Origin: Cytobacillus stercorigallinarum
GTDB lineage: Bacteria > Bacillota > Bacilli > Bacillales > Cytobacillaceae
NCBI RefSeq assembly: GCF_014836495.1
Contig: NZ_JACSQT010000002.1
Coordinates: forward strand, 186,001 to 250,000
Length of the DNA stretch: 64,000 nucleotides
Direction: 5' to 3'
The stretch's first letter is position 1; each line of letters begins with the position of its first letter. The notes beneath the pieces are model-generated. The model was not told the origin of the DNA, did not search any database, and saw only the letters and a program-made list of their open reading frames with translations. Positions 1-9,555 of the stretch are shown piece by piece. Made by a program: the position numbers and the translations under genes.

Positions 1-15
1 GATCGTTAATTGCAT
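1..15 (-). CDS. 5' end of a gene running off the left edge
   Basis: On the minus strand an ATG at 15-13 is preceded at a 6-nt spacing by a strong purine-rich ribosome binding site (complement of 21-30, AAAAGGGGGA). Only the first five codons (M-Q-L-T-I) lie in the window, so no function can be given. The gene would be divergent from the ABC-F gene that starts at 174. Confidence 0.4.
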
Positions 16-173
16 AACAATCCCCCTTTTATATGTATTTAAACCATATTATACCACTATCCATTCCCCTTAAGGAATTTTTCTTTTATAGATAAATATC
101 GCCTCTCCCCTAGTTAAACAACGAGAAATCTAGTATGATTATTAAATGATTATGAAGAAATGAGGATTACAAA

Positions 174-1727
174 ATGAGTTTACTTACAGTTGATCATTTA
201 AGTCATACTTTTGGCGATCGAACATTATTTAAAGACGTGTCTTTTCGTTTATTAGCAGAGGATCACGTTGGGTTAGTTGGAGCAAACGGAGTAGGTAAAT
301 CTACTTTAATGAATATTATTACAGGGCAACTCATTCACGATGGGGGAAAAGTGGAATGGACACCTAATGTTCAATACGGTTATCTCGATCAACATACCGT
401 TTTAACCCCTGGAAAAACGATGCGCGATGCATTGAGAGATGCCTTTCTTCCATTATATAAAAAAGAAGAAGAATTAAATGAAGTCACAGCAAAGATGGCA
501 GATGCCACACCAGAAGAATTAGAAGTTTTGCTTGAGAAAATGGGTGAAATTCAAGACATGCTAGAAGCAGGCGGATTTTATTCAATCGACTTAAAAATAG
601 ACGATGCCGCAAGAGGGTTGGGATTAGATGCCATAGGTTTGGACAGAGATGTTGCAGCACTCAGCGGAGGGCAAAGAACAAAAGTCTTACTTGCCAAACT
701 ATTACTAGAGCAACCTCAAGTTTTACTATTAGATGAACCAACAAACTATTTAGATGTTGAACATATAGACTGGTTATCCAACTATTTAAAAGAATATCCA
801 TATGCCTTCATCTTAATCTCGCATGATACTGAATTTATGAACGGAGTCTCAAATGTCATTTTTCATCTAGAATTCTCTAAGCTTACTCGCTATACAGCTA
901 GTTATGAAAAATTCTTAGAACTGGCAGAAATCAATAAAAATCAACATATTCAAGCATATGAAAAGCAACAAGAATTCATCAAAAAACAAGAAGATTTTAT
1001 CGCAAAGAACAAGGCAAGGTATTCGACAACTGGCCGAGCAAAAAGTAGGCAAAAGCAATTAAATCGGATGGAGAGAATTGATCGTCCTGAAACAGCTGCT
1101 AAACCAACGTTCGAATTTAAAGAGTCAAGAGCGAGTAGTCGATATGTGTTTGAAGGCGAGAATTTTGAAATTGGTTATACCCATGCCCTATTGCCAAAAA
1201 TGTCAATCACAATTGAAAAAGGGGATCGCATTGCCATTGTTGGTTGCAACGGTGTCGGAAAATCCACCCTCTTAAAAACGATGCTTGGGAAAATCCCAGC
1301 CATTAGCGGGAAAATTGAAAGAGGTGACTTCCTCTACCCTTCCTATTTCGAACAGGAAGTGAAAGGCGAGCAAATTACACCAATTGATGATGTATGGAAC
1401 GAGTTCCCAGCGATGGATCAGCATCAAGTTCGTGCAGCTCTGGCTAAATGCGGACTAAAAAATGAACATATTTCAAGACCAATGAACCAACTAAGTGGTG
1501 GCGAACAAGCGAAAGTACGTCTTTGCAAGTTAATGATGAACGAAAGCAATTGGTTGCTGTTTGACGAACCAACAAACCACTTAGATATTACAGCGAAAGA
1601 AGAATTAAAAAGAGCCTTAAAAGCATATAAAGGTACCATCGTCCTCGTTTGCCACGAACCCGACTTTTACGAAGATTGGGTCACAAAAGTGTGGAATGTC
1701 GAAGAGTGGTCAGATGCAATGAAATAA
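174..1727 (+). CDS. ABC-F family ATPase (YfmM-like)
   Basis: This is a soluble protein with two ATP-binding cassettes and no membrane segment, typical of ABC-F proteins that act on the ribosome in translation or antibiotic protection. The first cassette has a Walker A at residues 36-44 (GANGVGKST), an LSGGQ signature and a VLLLDEPTNYLD Walker B. The second has GCNGVGKST, LSGGEQ and LLFDEPTNHLD. A charged linker between them contains the K/R/Q-rich stretch expected of the P-site tRNA interaction motif. At 517 residues it matches the Bacillus YfmM/E. coli YbiT-type length. The ATG has a GAGG ribosome binding site 7 nt upstream. The gene appears monocistronic and ends at a hairpin shared with the convergent SDR gene. 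The exact ABC-F subfamily is not certain. Confidence 0.9.
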   Translation: MSLLTVDHLSHTFGDRTLFKDVSFRLLAEDHVGLVGANGVGKSTLMNIITGQLIHDGGKVEWTPNVQYGYLDQHTVLTPGKTMRDALRDAFLPLYKKEEELNEVTAKMADATPEELEVLLEKMGEIQDMLEAGGFYSIDLKIDDAARGLGLDAIGLDRDVAALSGGQRTKVLLAKLLLEQPQVLLLDEPTNYLDVEHIDWLSNYLKEYPYAFILISHDTEFMNGVSNVIFHLEFSKLTRYTASYEKFLELAEINKNQHIQAYEKQQEFIKKQEDFIAKNKARYSTTGRAKSRQKQLNRMERIDRPETAAKPTFEFKESRASSRYVFEGENFEIGYTHALLPKMSITIEKGDRIAIVGCNGVGKSTLLKTMLGKIPAISGKIERGDFLYPSYFEQEVKGEQITPIDDVWNEFPAMDQHQVRAALAKCGLKNEHISRPMNQLSGGEQAKVRLCKLMMNESNWLLFDEPTNHLDITAKEELKRALKAYKGTIVLVCHEPDFYEDWVTKVWNVEEWSDAMK

Positions 1728-1735
1728 AAAGAAAA

Positions 1736-1776
1736 AAAGCAAGATTCCTTTACAAGGGCAAATCTTGCTTTTTTAT
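1736..1776. terminator. Bidirectional intrinsic terminator
   Basis: An 11-bp perfect stem (AAAGCAAGATT at 1736-1746 pairing with 1761-1771) is followed by a T run on the plus strand and preceded by an A run, so it can stop transcription of both the ABC-F gene and the convergent SDR gene. Confidence 0.85.
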
Positions 1777-1783
1777 TATTTAT

Positions 1784-2515
1784 TTACTTTTCATATATCA
1801 TTTTCTTCGTCATACCACCATCTACAGTGATATTCTCTCCGTTCACGAAGTTATTTTCGGGATCGGTTAAGTAAAGACAAGCTTTAGCTATATCAGCTGG
1901 TGTCCCAACTCTCTTTGAAGGGTGCTGTTGATGATCTATTTCTCGAAGTTGCGCCTGTTCATTTGTCTCAATCCACCCTGGCGATATACAATTTACCGTA
2001 ATGTGATAATCAGCTAGGGAAAGAGCTAATGCATGAGTTAAACTAACGATACCTCCTTTTGAAGCAGCATAGGCTTCTGAATGGATTTCAGACATTGCGG
2101 AACGGGTAGAAGCCATATTAACAACCGACCCTCCCATTTCGTTATGCTTCATATATTTCGCCGCTTCTTTCGTGGCTAAAAATACGCTTCTTACATTAGT
2201 ATTGATGACGCGATCCCATTCATCTATTGTTAATTCGAACAAAGGTTTAAAGACAGATATACCAGCATTATTAATAAGAATATCTACTTGTCCATATTTC
2301 TCCACCGTTTCTTCCAATAATCGCTTAATATCCGCTTCTTCTTGGACATCTATCTGATAGCAATCAAGCCCCTTTGCTTCAAGCATTGCAAAGTTCGATT
2401 CATCCCAATCAGCTACTACTACGTTGGCACCTTCCCGTTTATAAGCGAGTGCAACACCTTGACCGATTCCATGCCCTGCACCAGTGACAATAACTGTTTT
2501 ATTTATAAACTTCAT
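1784..2515 (-). CDS. Short-chain dehydrogenase/reductase
   Basis: This is a classical SDR of 243 residues, the usual family length. It has the nucleotide-binding TGAGHGIG motif near residues 11-18, NNAG near residue 87, a catalytic serine in the NMASTRS stretch, and the YAASK motif (Tyr-x3-Lys) near residue 152. An acidic residue after beta-2 (VVADWD) suggests NAD(H) preference. It is probably cytosolic and oxidises or reduces a hydroxyl/keto group of an unknown small substrate. The ATG has a GGAGAG-type ribosome binding site about 7 nt upstream. It stands alone between the terminator at 1736-1776 and the lipase gene, with no pathway neighbour to suggest a substrate. Confidence 0.85.
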   Translation of the reverse strand: MKFINKTVIVTGAGHGIGQGVALAYKREGANVVVADWDESNFAMLEAKGLDCYQIDVQEEADIKRLLEETVEKYGQVDILINNAGISVFKPLFELTIDEWDRVINTNVRSVFLATKEAAKYMKHNEMGGSVVNMASTRSAMSEIHSEAYAASKGGIVSLTHALALSLADYHITVNCISPGWIETNEQAQLREIDHQQHPSKRVGTPADIAKACLYLTDPENNFVNGENITVDGGMTKKMIYEK

Positions 2516-2624
2516 TCACATCTCTCCTCATCTATTTAAAATGACTTGTCTATTATTTTAGATAAAAAGAAAAAGAGATGCCAGTATCAGCACCCCACAC
2601 CAATCAAAAGATGAATGAAACTCT

Positions 2625-4181
2625 CTATTGTACATAAAATGAGCGAATAACTGTTCTTTCATAAGGTTCTCCTTGAAGTGTTTTACCTTTTATATCAATG
2701 GTCATATTATAAACACCACTACTTAACTTTGTAGTGAATTGCCCAATTGACCCTTTTTGCGAAGTATTTTGTACATTTAACGGTGCGACTACTTTATTGC
2801 CCTTCTTATCTACTAATGTCGTATTCATTGTGATAGATTGTATATTGTTGTTTGATTGTAAGGAGAAAGCAACTGGATTGTTAGAGAGGAGTGAATTCAT
2901 CTTTAGTTCTAGATTATTTCCCCCTCCATGGGTAACATTCATCACATAGGCATTATCTTTTTTACTAGATGTTAGTTCCACTTGCCAACGACCTGCCTCA
3001 GATATAACGCCAGTAAAACTATGAGCTGCTGCCCCATTAAATATTTCTGCACTTTGAGAAGAGGAAACATAACTTTGATACTTTTTCCCAGTTGGCGAGA
3101 TTAATTTAACCTTATCATCCTTCGTTGTAGTCCAGATTTGTATATTTTTGAGTTGTTCATCAACATGAAAGTATTGTTTATATGGTGCATTTCCTTGCCA
3201 TTGCCCACCGTGAACATAGGAAGAAACCTGTTTAGACATATATGCGTCGCTACTTTTTATATCACCCGTTGTCACTCCTGCTACAGATGATGTCCGCAAA
3301 TAGGGTTCAATTCTAGAAAATACAGCGGAGCCCATGCGAATTTTATCATGATCAAGAGAAGTGTCATTAAAGAGATGTGTACCATATGGTAATCTTGTAC
3401 TCCAATCGTTAACTAAACCATCATTTTCACCTTCAGAGGATAAGTATTGGCCACCCATCCATAAAGCGGACAATGAAGGCCCCTTATTTGTTCCTGAAAC
3501 AGTGTAATACTTATTTTTTGTTGCATTAGAATGATGATCAGTTAACGAGCGAAAGTGAGCCATTTCACCTATCTGTAAAGAATAGGTCCCATCATCTTTT
3601 TGCCCTAATAACGTTCCTAACCAGCCTGCCCACCAACTATAGGCAAGGTCAGCTAAATGCGAACCATGATGGGGTGAGCCTAATGTAATCACTCGACCGA
3701 CATATGGGTGAGCACCATAATGAATAAGCGCCGCTTGTGTATCTGGTCCACCTTTACTGTGAGCGACAATATTTAATTTCTTTCCTTGGAAATGCCCGGA
3801 AATATCAGCAAGCATAGAAGCGAGAAGTTCACCGTTATCAAATTGGCTAGCCGAACCTTCTCCTGCGGCATCATGCAATTGCACAAACACAGTCTGATAG
3901 CCAGATTCGTACGCTTTTGTATACATATCATTCACACCATGGTATTCTGTTTCTTCATACCAACTAGTTGAGCTACCATTTTTTCCTTGAACAAAGACAA
4001 TCGGGGGTTTACTAGCATCTAAATTCGGTGGTGTACTTCCGAGAAACCACTCTCCTGGCGTGAATACTTCCCCTGGTGGCTTAAGCTTTCCTTGAGGCGT
4101 AATTGTTTTAGCAGCATATACTTGAGAGGTTGTTAACATAAATAACGTGACGATGGCAATCGAAGCGACCATTTTTTTCAC
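2625..4181 (-). CDS. Secreted lipase-like alpha/beta hydrolase
   Basis: A Sec signal peptide covers about residues 1-24, ending in VYAA, so the enzyme is exported. The alpha/beta-hydrolase domain follows. The nucleophile elbow is AHSKGG with Ser142, a probable acid residue lies in the ENDGLV stretch, and a probable histidine lies in LDHDKIRMG near residue 278. The region after about residue 300 is beta-rich and probably an accessory or substrate-binding domain. The start is GTG at 4181-4179, chosen because GAGGGAGG lies 8 nt upstream. It probably hydrolyses lipid or polyester bonds outside the cell. Whether it is a true triacylglycerol lipase or a polyester-type hydrolase cannot be decided here. 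Confidence 0.8.
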   Translation of the reverse strand: MKKMVASIAIVTLFMLTTSQVYAAKTITPQGKLKPPGEVFTPGEWFLGSTPPNLDASKPPIVFVQGKNGSSTSWYEETEYHGVNDMYTKAYESGYQTVFVQLHDAAGEGSASQFDNGELLASMLADISGHFQGKKLNIVAHSKGGPDTQAALIHYGAHPYVGRVITLGSPHHGSHLADLAYSWWAGWLGTLLGQKDDGTYSLQIGEMAHFRSLTDHHSNATKNKYYTVSGTNKGPSLSALWMGGQYLSSEGENDGLVNDWSTRLPYGTHLFNDTSLDHDKIRMGSAVFSRIEPYLRTSSVAGVTTGDIKSSDAYMSKQVSSYVHGGQWQGNAPYKQYFHVDEQLKNIQIWTTTKDDKVKLISPTGKKYQSYVSSSQSAEIFNGAAAHSFTGVISEAGRWQVELTSSKKDNAYVMNVTHGGGNNLELKMNSLLSNNPVAFSLQSNNNIQSITMNTTLVDKKGNKVVAPLNVQNTSQKGSIGQFTTKLSSGVYNMTIDIKGKTLQGEPYERTVIRSFYVQ

Positions 4182-4290
4182 TTCACATTCCTCCCTCTAT
4201 TCAGTTTGAAAGCAAAAATTGCTCCCTTAAAAGGGTTATGCAAGAAATCTTCTTTTCCTCCTGTAATATGTAAAAACACATCAAAAGATA

Positions 4291-4332
4291 TAAAAAAAGA
4301 GTATGTAAGATACGAATAATATCCTACATACT
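4291..4332 (-). terminator. Intrinsic terminator of helD
   Basis: A 13-nt stem with one mismatch (4300-4312 with 4320-4332) is followed on the minus strand by a seven-U tract (complement of 4292-4298). It lies 12 nt beyond the helD stop codon, so the lipase gene needs its own promoter. Confidence 0.8.
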
Positions 4333-4343
4333 TAAAACAATCT

Positions 4344-6590
4344 TTACACGATATAATCATATGTGTGCACGTCTGCTCCATTAATAAACGGATTTGTTTG
4401 CGATTTTTGCAAGATAACTAACTGATGCATTGCCCTCGTACACACAGTATAGAATAAAAAGCGGTCCCTCTCTTTTTTATATTGTTCACCATCAGGGATA
4501 ACAACAGCATCAAATTCAATCCCTTTTGCTAAATAGGAGGGAATAATAGTAACTCCTTTTTGAAATTCCGTTGTTTTTTGATGGATAAGGTTCACATTAT
4601 TAAAATGAGGCAATAATTGACTGTACCACTTCTCACATTGTTTCGCATTTCTAGCAATGATCGCAATCGATTCATGACCTAGTGAAACGGAGCGGCGAAC
4701 GACATCGATGAGTGTTGTTAGCGCTTCATCCTCAGTCACATTTTTAATAACAGGCTTTTCGCCACTTCGGTTAAAAGGAATAATATCTTCATTATTCAAC
4801 AGCAAACTTGATGTAAATGTCGTAATCTCTTTCGTTGAACGATAACTTTGTCTTAATTGATAGACTGTTGCTTTTTCATTACTAAAAAGAGCAGACTGGT
4901 TGTCAGCATGATAGTGGATGGTTTGATTCACATCCCCCAATAACGTCCACTTACTATACGGGAATAACTCTTTTAAATAGGCAAAGTGAAAGGGTGAATA
5001 ATCCTGCGCTTCATCAATAAATATATGACGTACAGAAGTATGACCATCTTCCTTTAATAATTGTTGTTTTAAATATAAGTAGGGAACAACATCTTCATAC
5101 AACATATCACCAGATGAGATGGCCTCTAATCCCGAATCATCTTCGTTATTTGTACGTAAAAACTCAACATACATTGCAACTACATCAACAAAATAGAAAG
5201 AATTGATTTGTTTCCGAAGCGGCTTAAGTTTCCTTTTCACAACCATTTTCATCAAATACGCCTGCTCGACTTCTGGTTGCAAAAAGCCTTCATCATCGAT
5301 TTTCTGTGCTTTTTTATAGGCTTGTAAATAATCCTCTTTATCAAGTAATTCTACTTCATTCTCAACCCATGCCTTCTTCCGTTCTGCTTTTTCCTTTTTC
5401 TTTATGATAGCTAGGATCCATTCCTGTATAAGTTGCAGTCTGTTGGCGATGGAAATATGACTATCATAGGAATAAAACTTCTCAACTATTTCATCGACAG
5501 TCAACCATTTTTCATTATGAAAGGTGATATCCCGGAAAATCATCCCTTCTATTAATAAATGGCTAATATATTGATCCATAGAAGATTTATATGATAAAGA
5601 AGATTTATATTCAATTTCCCGGACTCTTTTTTCACTCGCATTATTTTCTTGAAGAAGTAATTCTAATTGATCTAGCGGTGTTTCTATCGTAAGCTTCGCA
5701 TCAAACTTACTTTGAATGAAGTGCCAAAAAGTATCCTGCTTCATATTTTTCTCACCTAATTCCGGTAACACTTGAGAGACGTAGCTATTAAATAGCGGAT
5801 TCGGCGAAAATAGGATTATATTTTCAGCATGCAATGATTTTCTATAATGATAGAGAAGGTAAGCGATTCTTTGTAATGCTGCTGATGTTTTCCCACTACC
5901 TGCTACTCCTTGGACAATAATTAAATCGTCTTTCACGTTGCGGATAATTGCATTTTGCTGCTTCTGGATCGTAGCAACAATACTTTTCATTTGTGCATTC
6001 GCATGTCCACCTAACACTTCCTGGAGCACACTATCGCCAATCGTTAACCCTGTATCAAATAATCCTTCAATTTTCCCCTTTTTTATAATAAATTGACGTT
6101 TTAATAACATTTCTCCCGTTATTGTTTCATATGGGGTATCATACTTTGCTTCACCAGGCGTGTAGTCGTAATACATACTCGCAACAGGTGACCGCCAATC
6201 GTAAATAAGAAACTGCTCATCGTTTGCATCCATCAAAGAGGCAATACCAATATAAATGGATTCCTTTTCTTCCCCATCTTCCCTAAAATCAATTCTGCCA
6301 AAATAGGGAGAGTCTTTTTGTTTCGACAATATGTTGACATATTGATCGAGCATGCCCATTCTCCGTTCCCTTTCTCCTAATAATTCGGCTTGCTGCTTCA
6401 CACTTTGAAATGTCTCAATCACATCATCCATTTCCTCTAGGTTGACTGTCACATCATCCCAAAACCCAGTTTTTAAATGTTTCACATCCTTTTGTACGTG
6501 GTCGCGATTTTCTATATAAGCGACTTGCTTCTTATTCACTTCATGTATTATTCTATCGACCCTTTTTTGCTCTTCTTGTCGCTCTAGCAT
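4344..6590 (-). CDS. helD: HelD-like UvrD/RecQ-family helicase (RNA polymerase recycling)
   Basis: This is a superfamily 1 helicase of 748 residues, close to Bacillus HelD/YvgS. The N-terminal 100 residues form a charged coiled coil, which in HelD inserts into RNA polymerase. Walker A is GVAGSGKT at residues 228-235, and the DEAQD Walker B lies near residue 525 in IFIDEAQDYS. The C-terminal helicase half has QSYRST and the late motif with KGIEFDAVVI. Known HelD proteins release stalled RNA polymerase from DNA using ATP. The ATG has AAGGAG 8 nt upstream. The gene is monocistronic and ends at the terminator at 4291-4332. Confidence 0.88.
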   Translation of the reverse strand: MLERQEEQKRVDRIIHEVNKKQVAYIENRDHVQKDVKHLKTGFWDDVTVNLEEMDDVIETFQSVKQQAELLGERERRMGMLDQYVNILSKQKDSPYFGRIDFREDGEEKESIYIGIASLMDANDEQFLIYDWRSPVASMYYDYTPGEAKYDTPYETITGEMLLKRQFIIKKGKIEGLFDTGLTIGDSVLQEVLGGHANAQMKSIVATIQKQQNAIIRNVKDDLIIVQGVAGSGKTSAALQRIAYLLYHYRKSLHAENIILFSPNPLFNSYVSQVLPELGEKNMKQDTFWHFIQSKFDAKLTIETPLDQLELLLQENNASEKRVREIEYKSSLSYKSSMDQYISHLLIEGMIFRDITFHNEKWLTVDEIVEKFYSYDSHISIANRLQLIQEWILAIIKKKEKAERKKAWVENEVELLDKEDYLQAYKKAQKIDDEGFLQPEVEQAYLMKMVVKRKLKPLRKQINSFYFVDVVAMYVEFLRTNNEDDSGLEAISSGDMLYEDVVPYLYLKQQLLKEDGHTSVRHIFIDEAQDYSPFHFAYLKELFPYSKWTLLGDVNQTIHYHADNQSALFSNEKATVYQLRQSYRSTKEITTFTSSLLLNNEDIIPFNRSGEKPVIKNVTEDEALTTLIDVVRRSVSLGHESIAIIARNAKQCEKWYSQLLPHFNNVNLIHQKTTEFQKGVTIIPSYLAKGIEFDAVVIPDGEQYKKERDRFLFYTVCTRAMHQLVILQKSQTNPFINGADVHTYDYIV

Positions 6591-6615
6591 AAAATCACTC
6601 CTTGATAAAAATTAG

Positions 6616-6644
6616 TTGACACACCCCAATATTTTTGTTATTAT
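6616..6644 (+). promoter_or_regulatory. Sigma-A-type promoter of the MBL-fold gene
   Basis: A consensus -35 TTGACA (6616-6621) lies 17 bp before TATTAT (6639-6644). Transcription would start near 6651, leaving a leader of about 120 nt before the ATG at 6773 that contains the inverted repeat at 6683-6708. Confidence 0.65.
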
Positions 6645-6682
6645 TATATTGGATACTTTTACTCAATGATTTTAAAAAAGTC

Positions 6683-6708
6683 ATACCTATGTATCATAGC
6701 ATAGGTAT
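6683..6708. promoter_or_regulatory. Perfect 9-bp inverted repeat in the leader of the MBL-fold gene
   Basis: ATACCTATG (6683-6691) and CATAGGTAT (6700-6708) are perfect inverse complements with an 8-nt centre. No U run follows, so this is not a terminator. The position, about 30 nt after the predicted start of transcription, fits a repressor operator or a structured leader. Confidence 0.5.
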
Positions 6709-6772
6709 TAATTAAGTATCAATAGCTATAAAATATTCACAATATTCAATCTATTTATAAAAGGTGGACACA

Positions 6773-7597
6773 ATGAAATCAGATATAAATGTTTTACGCA
6801 TACCTATTCCTACTCCCACTCTTTGGCCCTATACGACAACAAATAGTTATATTATCGGCAATAAAGAGGAAACTCTTATCATTGACACTGGTTATAATCA
6901 ACCGATTACAAGAGAAACACTACAAACAGCACTAAAAAAACACGAACTCCCCATTCCGAAAAAAATCCTTCTTACCCATGGACATAAAGATCATTCACCT
7001 GGCGTGAAACAACTTCTTGATTGGCAAATACCTACATTTATTCATCCACTTGAAGAGCCCGAAATCAGAAGGAATGTTCAAATTGATAACCTCCACTACC
7101 TTTCTGATCACGAAGAGATATCTATAGGCGATGAATCTCTGATAGTATTACACCTCCCTGGGCATTCTCCAGGTCATTTAAGCTTTTATTTACCTTCTAA
7201 AAAGATTTTATTGGCAGGTGATAATTTAATTGAAAAGGGAACTTCGTGGATTGGTACACCTGATGGGAATATGAAAGACTACTTCATCACATTAGAAAAA
7301 ATAAAATCATTATCGTTAACAATGGTTGGTCCAGGTCATGGTGATTGGATTCATAATCCGTACGAACATATTGAATATGTACTGAATAGAAGGAAGCAGA
7401 GAGAAGAACAAATTTTACATATTTTAAAAGACAATGAGCCCCTGTTATTACACGAAATTACGAACAAGATATATGATGGCCATATTCATCCTTCAAACAA
7501 GGTAGTTGCAGAAAAAACAACAGAAGCTCATTTAATTAAGTTAATAGACGAAAGAAAAGTTATACAGAATAGAAATGCTTACTCCATTTACTCATGA
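6773..7597 (+). CDS. Metallo-beta-lactamase-fold hydrolase (LACTB2-like)
   Basis: This is an MBL-fold protein with the zinc motif THGHKDH near residues 68-74, a second ligand histidine in LPGHSPGH, the bridging aspartate in LLAGDN and the last histidine in GPGHGD. After the catalytic domain it has a C-terminal helical/winged segment like that of LACTB2 or glyoxalase II-type hydrolases. It probably hydrolyses a thioester, ester or nucleic acid. An in-frame GTG at 6764 overlaps the AAAGGTGG ribosome binding site, so the ATG at 6773, 5 nt after that site, is chosen (274 residues). It has its own promoter. Its last 6 nt overlap the end of the convergent Nudix gene. Confidence 0.8.
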   Translation: MKSDINVLRIPIPTPTLWPYTTTNSYIIGNKEETLIIDTGYNQPITRETLQTALKKHELPIPKKILLTHGHKDHSPGVKQLLDWQIPTFIHPLEEPEIRRNVQIDNLHYLSDHEEISIGDESLIVLHLPGHSPGHLSFYLPSKKILLAGDNLIEKGTSWIGTPDGNMKDYFITLEKIKSLSLTMVGPGHGDWIHNPYEHIEYVLNRRKQREEQILHILKDNEPLLLHEITNKIYDGHIHPSNKVVAEKTTEAHLIKLIDERKVIQNRNAYSIYS

Positions 7598-8218
7598 AGT
7601 GGCATCCAGCCAACTCATTGCTTTTTCAAGTGAGCGGATAGTCGGATGTATGAGTTTAATTTCACCCATCTCATATGCACGCAAAGCTTCTTTTGGATAT
7701 ATCCACCTGGCTTCTGCCACTTCGTAAGGATCAGGAATTGGTTGTTGCCATTTTGGAAGACGAGCAATAAAGAAACGTGTATCAAAACGTATGGGGCTTT
7801 TTGCAGGAGTCGTTTTATGGCCAATATATGTGAAGCAGCGACAATCAAGCGCGGCTTCTTTTTCTTTTAATAACTCGATAAAACTTATTTCCTTATTTAA
7901 GAGCCTTTTCCTATCGTGCAAACTCTCCTCTTCTTGAAATGAAAGCGGCTCTCCTTTTCTATCACATCCAAGGAAAACGCCAATTTCTTCATAGACTTCT
8001 CGTGCGGCAGCAACATAATAAGCTAATGGGATATTTTCTTGATCGGTTGGAGCAATTAATCTATTAGATAGGAGCGAGTCTTTCTCATCCACTGCGCCAC
8101 CAGGAAAAACATAATGCCCTGCAAGAAATTTCATTGTTGCTGGGCGTTTCGTCATATATACTTGGCCTTGTTGATTGATTAATAAGACCGTTGCCGCTGG
8201 CTTAGGAATAGTTACCAT
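7592..8218 (-). CDS. Nudix hydrolase with a split Nudix box (NUDT19-like)
   Basis: The protein starts with the PKPAATVLLI strand of Nudix enzymes. The Nudix box is interrupted: GGAVDE near residue 42 is separated by about 25 residues from REVYEEIGVFLG near residue 73. This insertion is typical of the NUDT19/RP2p branch, whose members hydrolyse CoA, acyl-CoA or related diphosphates. It probably cleaves a nucleoside diphosphate derivative in the cytosol. At 208 residues it is of normal bacterial length for this branch. It ends tail-to-tail with the MBL-fold gene, the stop codons directly abutting. The ribosome binding site (AAAGGTG) is about 10 nt upstream. The CoA link is family inference only. 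Confidence 0.78.
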   Translation of the reverse strand: MVTIPKPAATVLLINQQGQVYMTKRPATMKFLAGHYVFPGGAVDEKDSLLSNRLIAPTDQENIPLAYYVAAAREVYEEIGVFLGCDRKGEPLSFQEEESLHDRKRLLNKEISFIELLKEKEAALDCRCFTYIGHKTTPAKSPIRFDTRFFIARLPKWQQPIPDPYEVAEARWIYPKEALRAYEMGEIKLIHPTIRSLEKAMSWLDATS

Positions 8219-8307
8219 TGTTTAGTCACACCTTTTTAGAAGAATATCATCTTATTCATTTATACTTCTCCAACGCTAGCAAAATTCCTCTCACTTGTTA
8301 CTAACAA

Positions 8308-9555
8308 TTATTCTCTTATTTGTCCATTGCCTTCAATAAAATATTTACTTGATGTTAGTGCTTTTAATCCCATTGGTCCTCGCACATGCATTTTTTGCGT
8401 GCTGATCCCAATCTCTGCACCAAAGCCGAATTCAAATCCATCTGTAAATCTTGTTGATGCATTATGATAAACAGCAGCAGCATCTACATGATTCAAAAAG
8501 GTTGCTGCTCGACTATTATTTTCCGTTATAATCGCTTCTGAATGCTTCGTCCCATATTGACGAATATGAGTAATGGCTTCTTCGACAGTGGCAACTGTTT
8601 TAACGCTCATTTTCAAACATAAAAACTCATTGTGATAGTCTTCTTCAGTGGCTAATGTCATGTGAGGCAAGAAATCTTTCATATATTGATCACCCACTAT
8701 TTCAATTCCTTCGTTCTCAATATAAGCTAAAAATTCTCCCCCGTACTTTTCCAACCATCGAGTATGAATCAAAAGAGATTCGATACTATTGCACACAGAC
8801 GGTCTTTGTTTCTTCGCATTTAATACTACTTTCTTCGCCATTTCTAATTCAGCGAACTCATCAATATACATATGGCAATTGCCTGCACCTGTTTCAATAA
8901 CCGGTACGGACGCCTCACGTACAACCGTATCAATCAATCCTTTTCCACCTCTAGGGATAAGAACATCAAGAAAAGATTGAAGATGAAATAATTCTTTGGC
9001 AGCTTCTCTACTTGTATCTTCAATTAATAATACACTATCCCTTGGTAACTCCGTCGATTGTAATGCGCGATGAACAGATTGGACAAGCGCACGATTACTA
9101 TGTAAAGCCGTTTTACTCCCTCGTAAAATCACACAATTATTTGTCTTTAATGCTAGTGCAGCAGCATCAATTGTTACGTTAGGTCTTGCCTCGTAAATCA
9201 TACCTATCACACCAAGTGGGACTGACTTTTGTTGAATAATTAGACCATTTTCCTTCTTTATTGTCTGCAATACTCGATGAATAGGATCGTCAAGTTGTAC
9301 GATATCAGTGACTGCTTGTGACATTGCCTTTATTCTAGATTCATCCAGCATAAGGCGATCGATCATACTATCACTCAAATGACGACGCGCCATACTTATA
9401 TCTTTTTTATTAGCTAAACGGATCTCCTCTTGATCTTCTATTAATTGTTTAGCAATTGCCTTTAATGCTTGATTTTTTTCCTCGGTCGTAGCGCCAGTTA
9501 AACGATAGCTTGCTTTCTTTGCTAACTTACCTTTTTCATATACTTCACTTGCCAT
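8308..9555 (-). CDS. proA: Gamma-glutamyl phosphate reductase
   Basis: ProA reduces gamma-glutamyl phosphate to glutamate semialdehyde with NADPH, the second step of proline synthesis. The sequence shows the aldehyde dehydrogenase-like fold, including IGMIYEARPNVTIDA, the IPRGGKGLID stretch and a catalytic cysteine in RPSVCNSIES. The C-terminal FGFGAEIGISTQKMHARG-type region is also present. A GTG at 9564 would extend the frame but lies directly against the AGGAG site. The ATG at 9555, 9 nt after it, gives 415 residues, the normal length. The start overlaps the end of proB by 11 nt, so translation is probably coupled. Regulation is through the proline T-box upstream of proB. Confidence 0.95.
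   Translation of the reverse strand: MASEVYEKGKLAKKASYRLTGATTEEKNQALKAIAKQLIEDQEEIRLANKKDISMARRHLSDSMIDRLMLDESRIKAMSQAVTDIVQLDDPIHRVLQTIKKENGLIIQQKSVPLGVIGMIYEARPNVTIDAAALALKTNNCVILRGSKTALHSNRALVQSVHRALQSTELPRDSVLLIEDTSREAAKELFHLQSFLDVLIPRGGKGLIDTVVREASVPVIETGAGNCHMYIDEFAELEMAKKVVLNAKKQRPSVCNSIESLLIHTRWLEKYGGEFLAYIENEGIEIVGDQYMKDFLPHMTLATEEDYHNEFLCLKMSVKTVATVEEAITHIRQYGTKHSEAIITENNSRAATFLNHVDAAAVYHNASTRFTDGFEFGFGAEIGISTQKMHVRGPMGLKALTSSKYFIEGNGQIRE

Noticed and set aside
4178-4381. 67-residue minus-strand reading frame overlapping the helD end and the lipase ribosome binding site
   Set aside because: It spans the helD terminator and has no ribosome binding site or family features.
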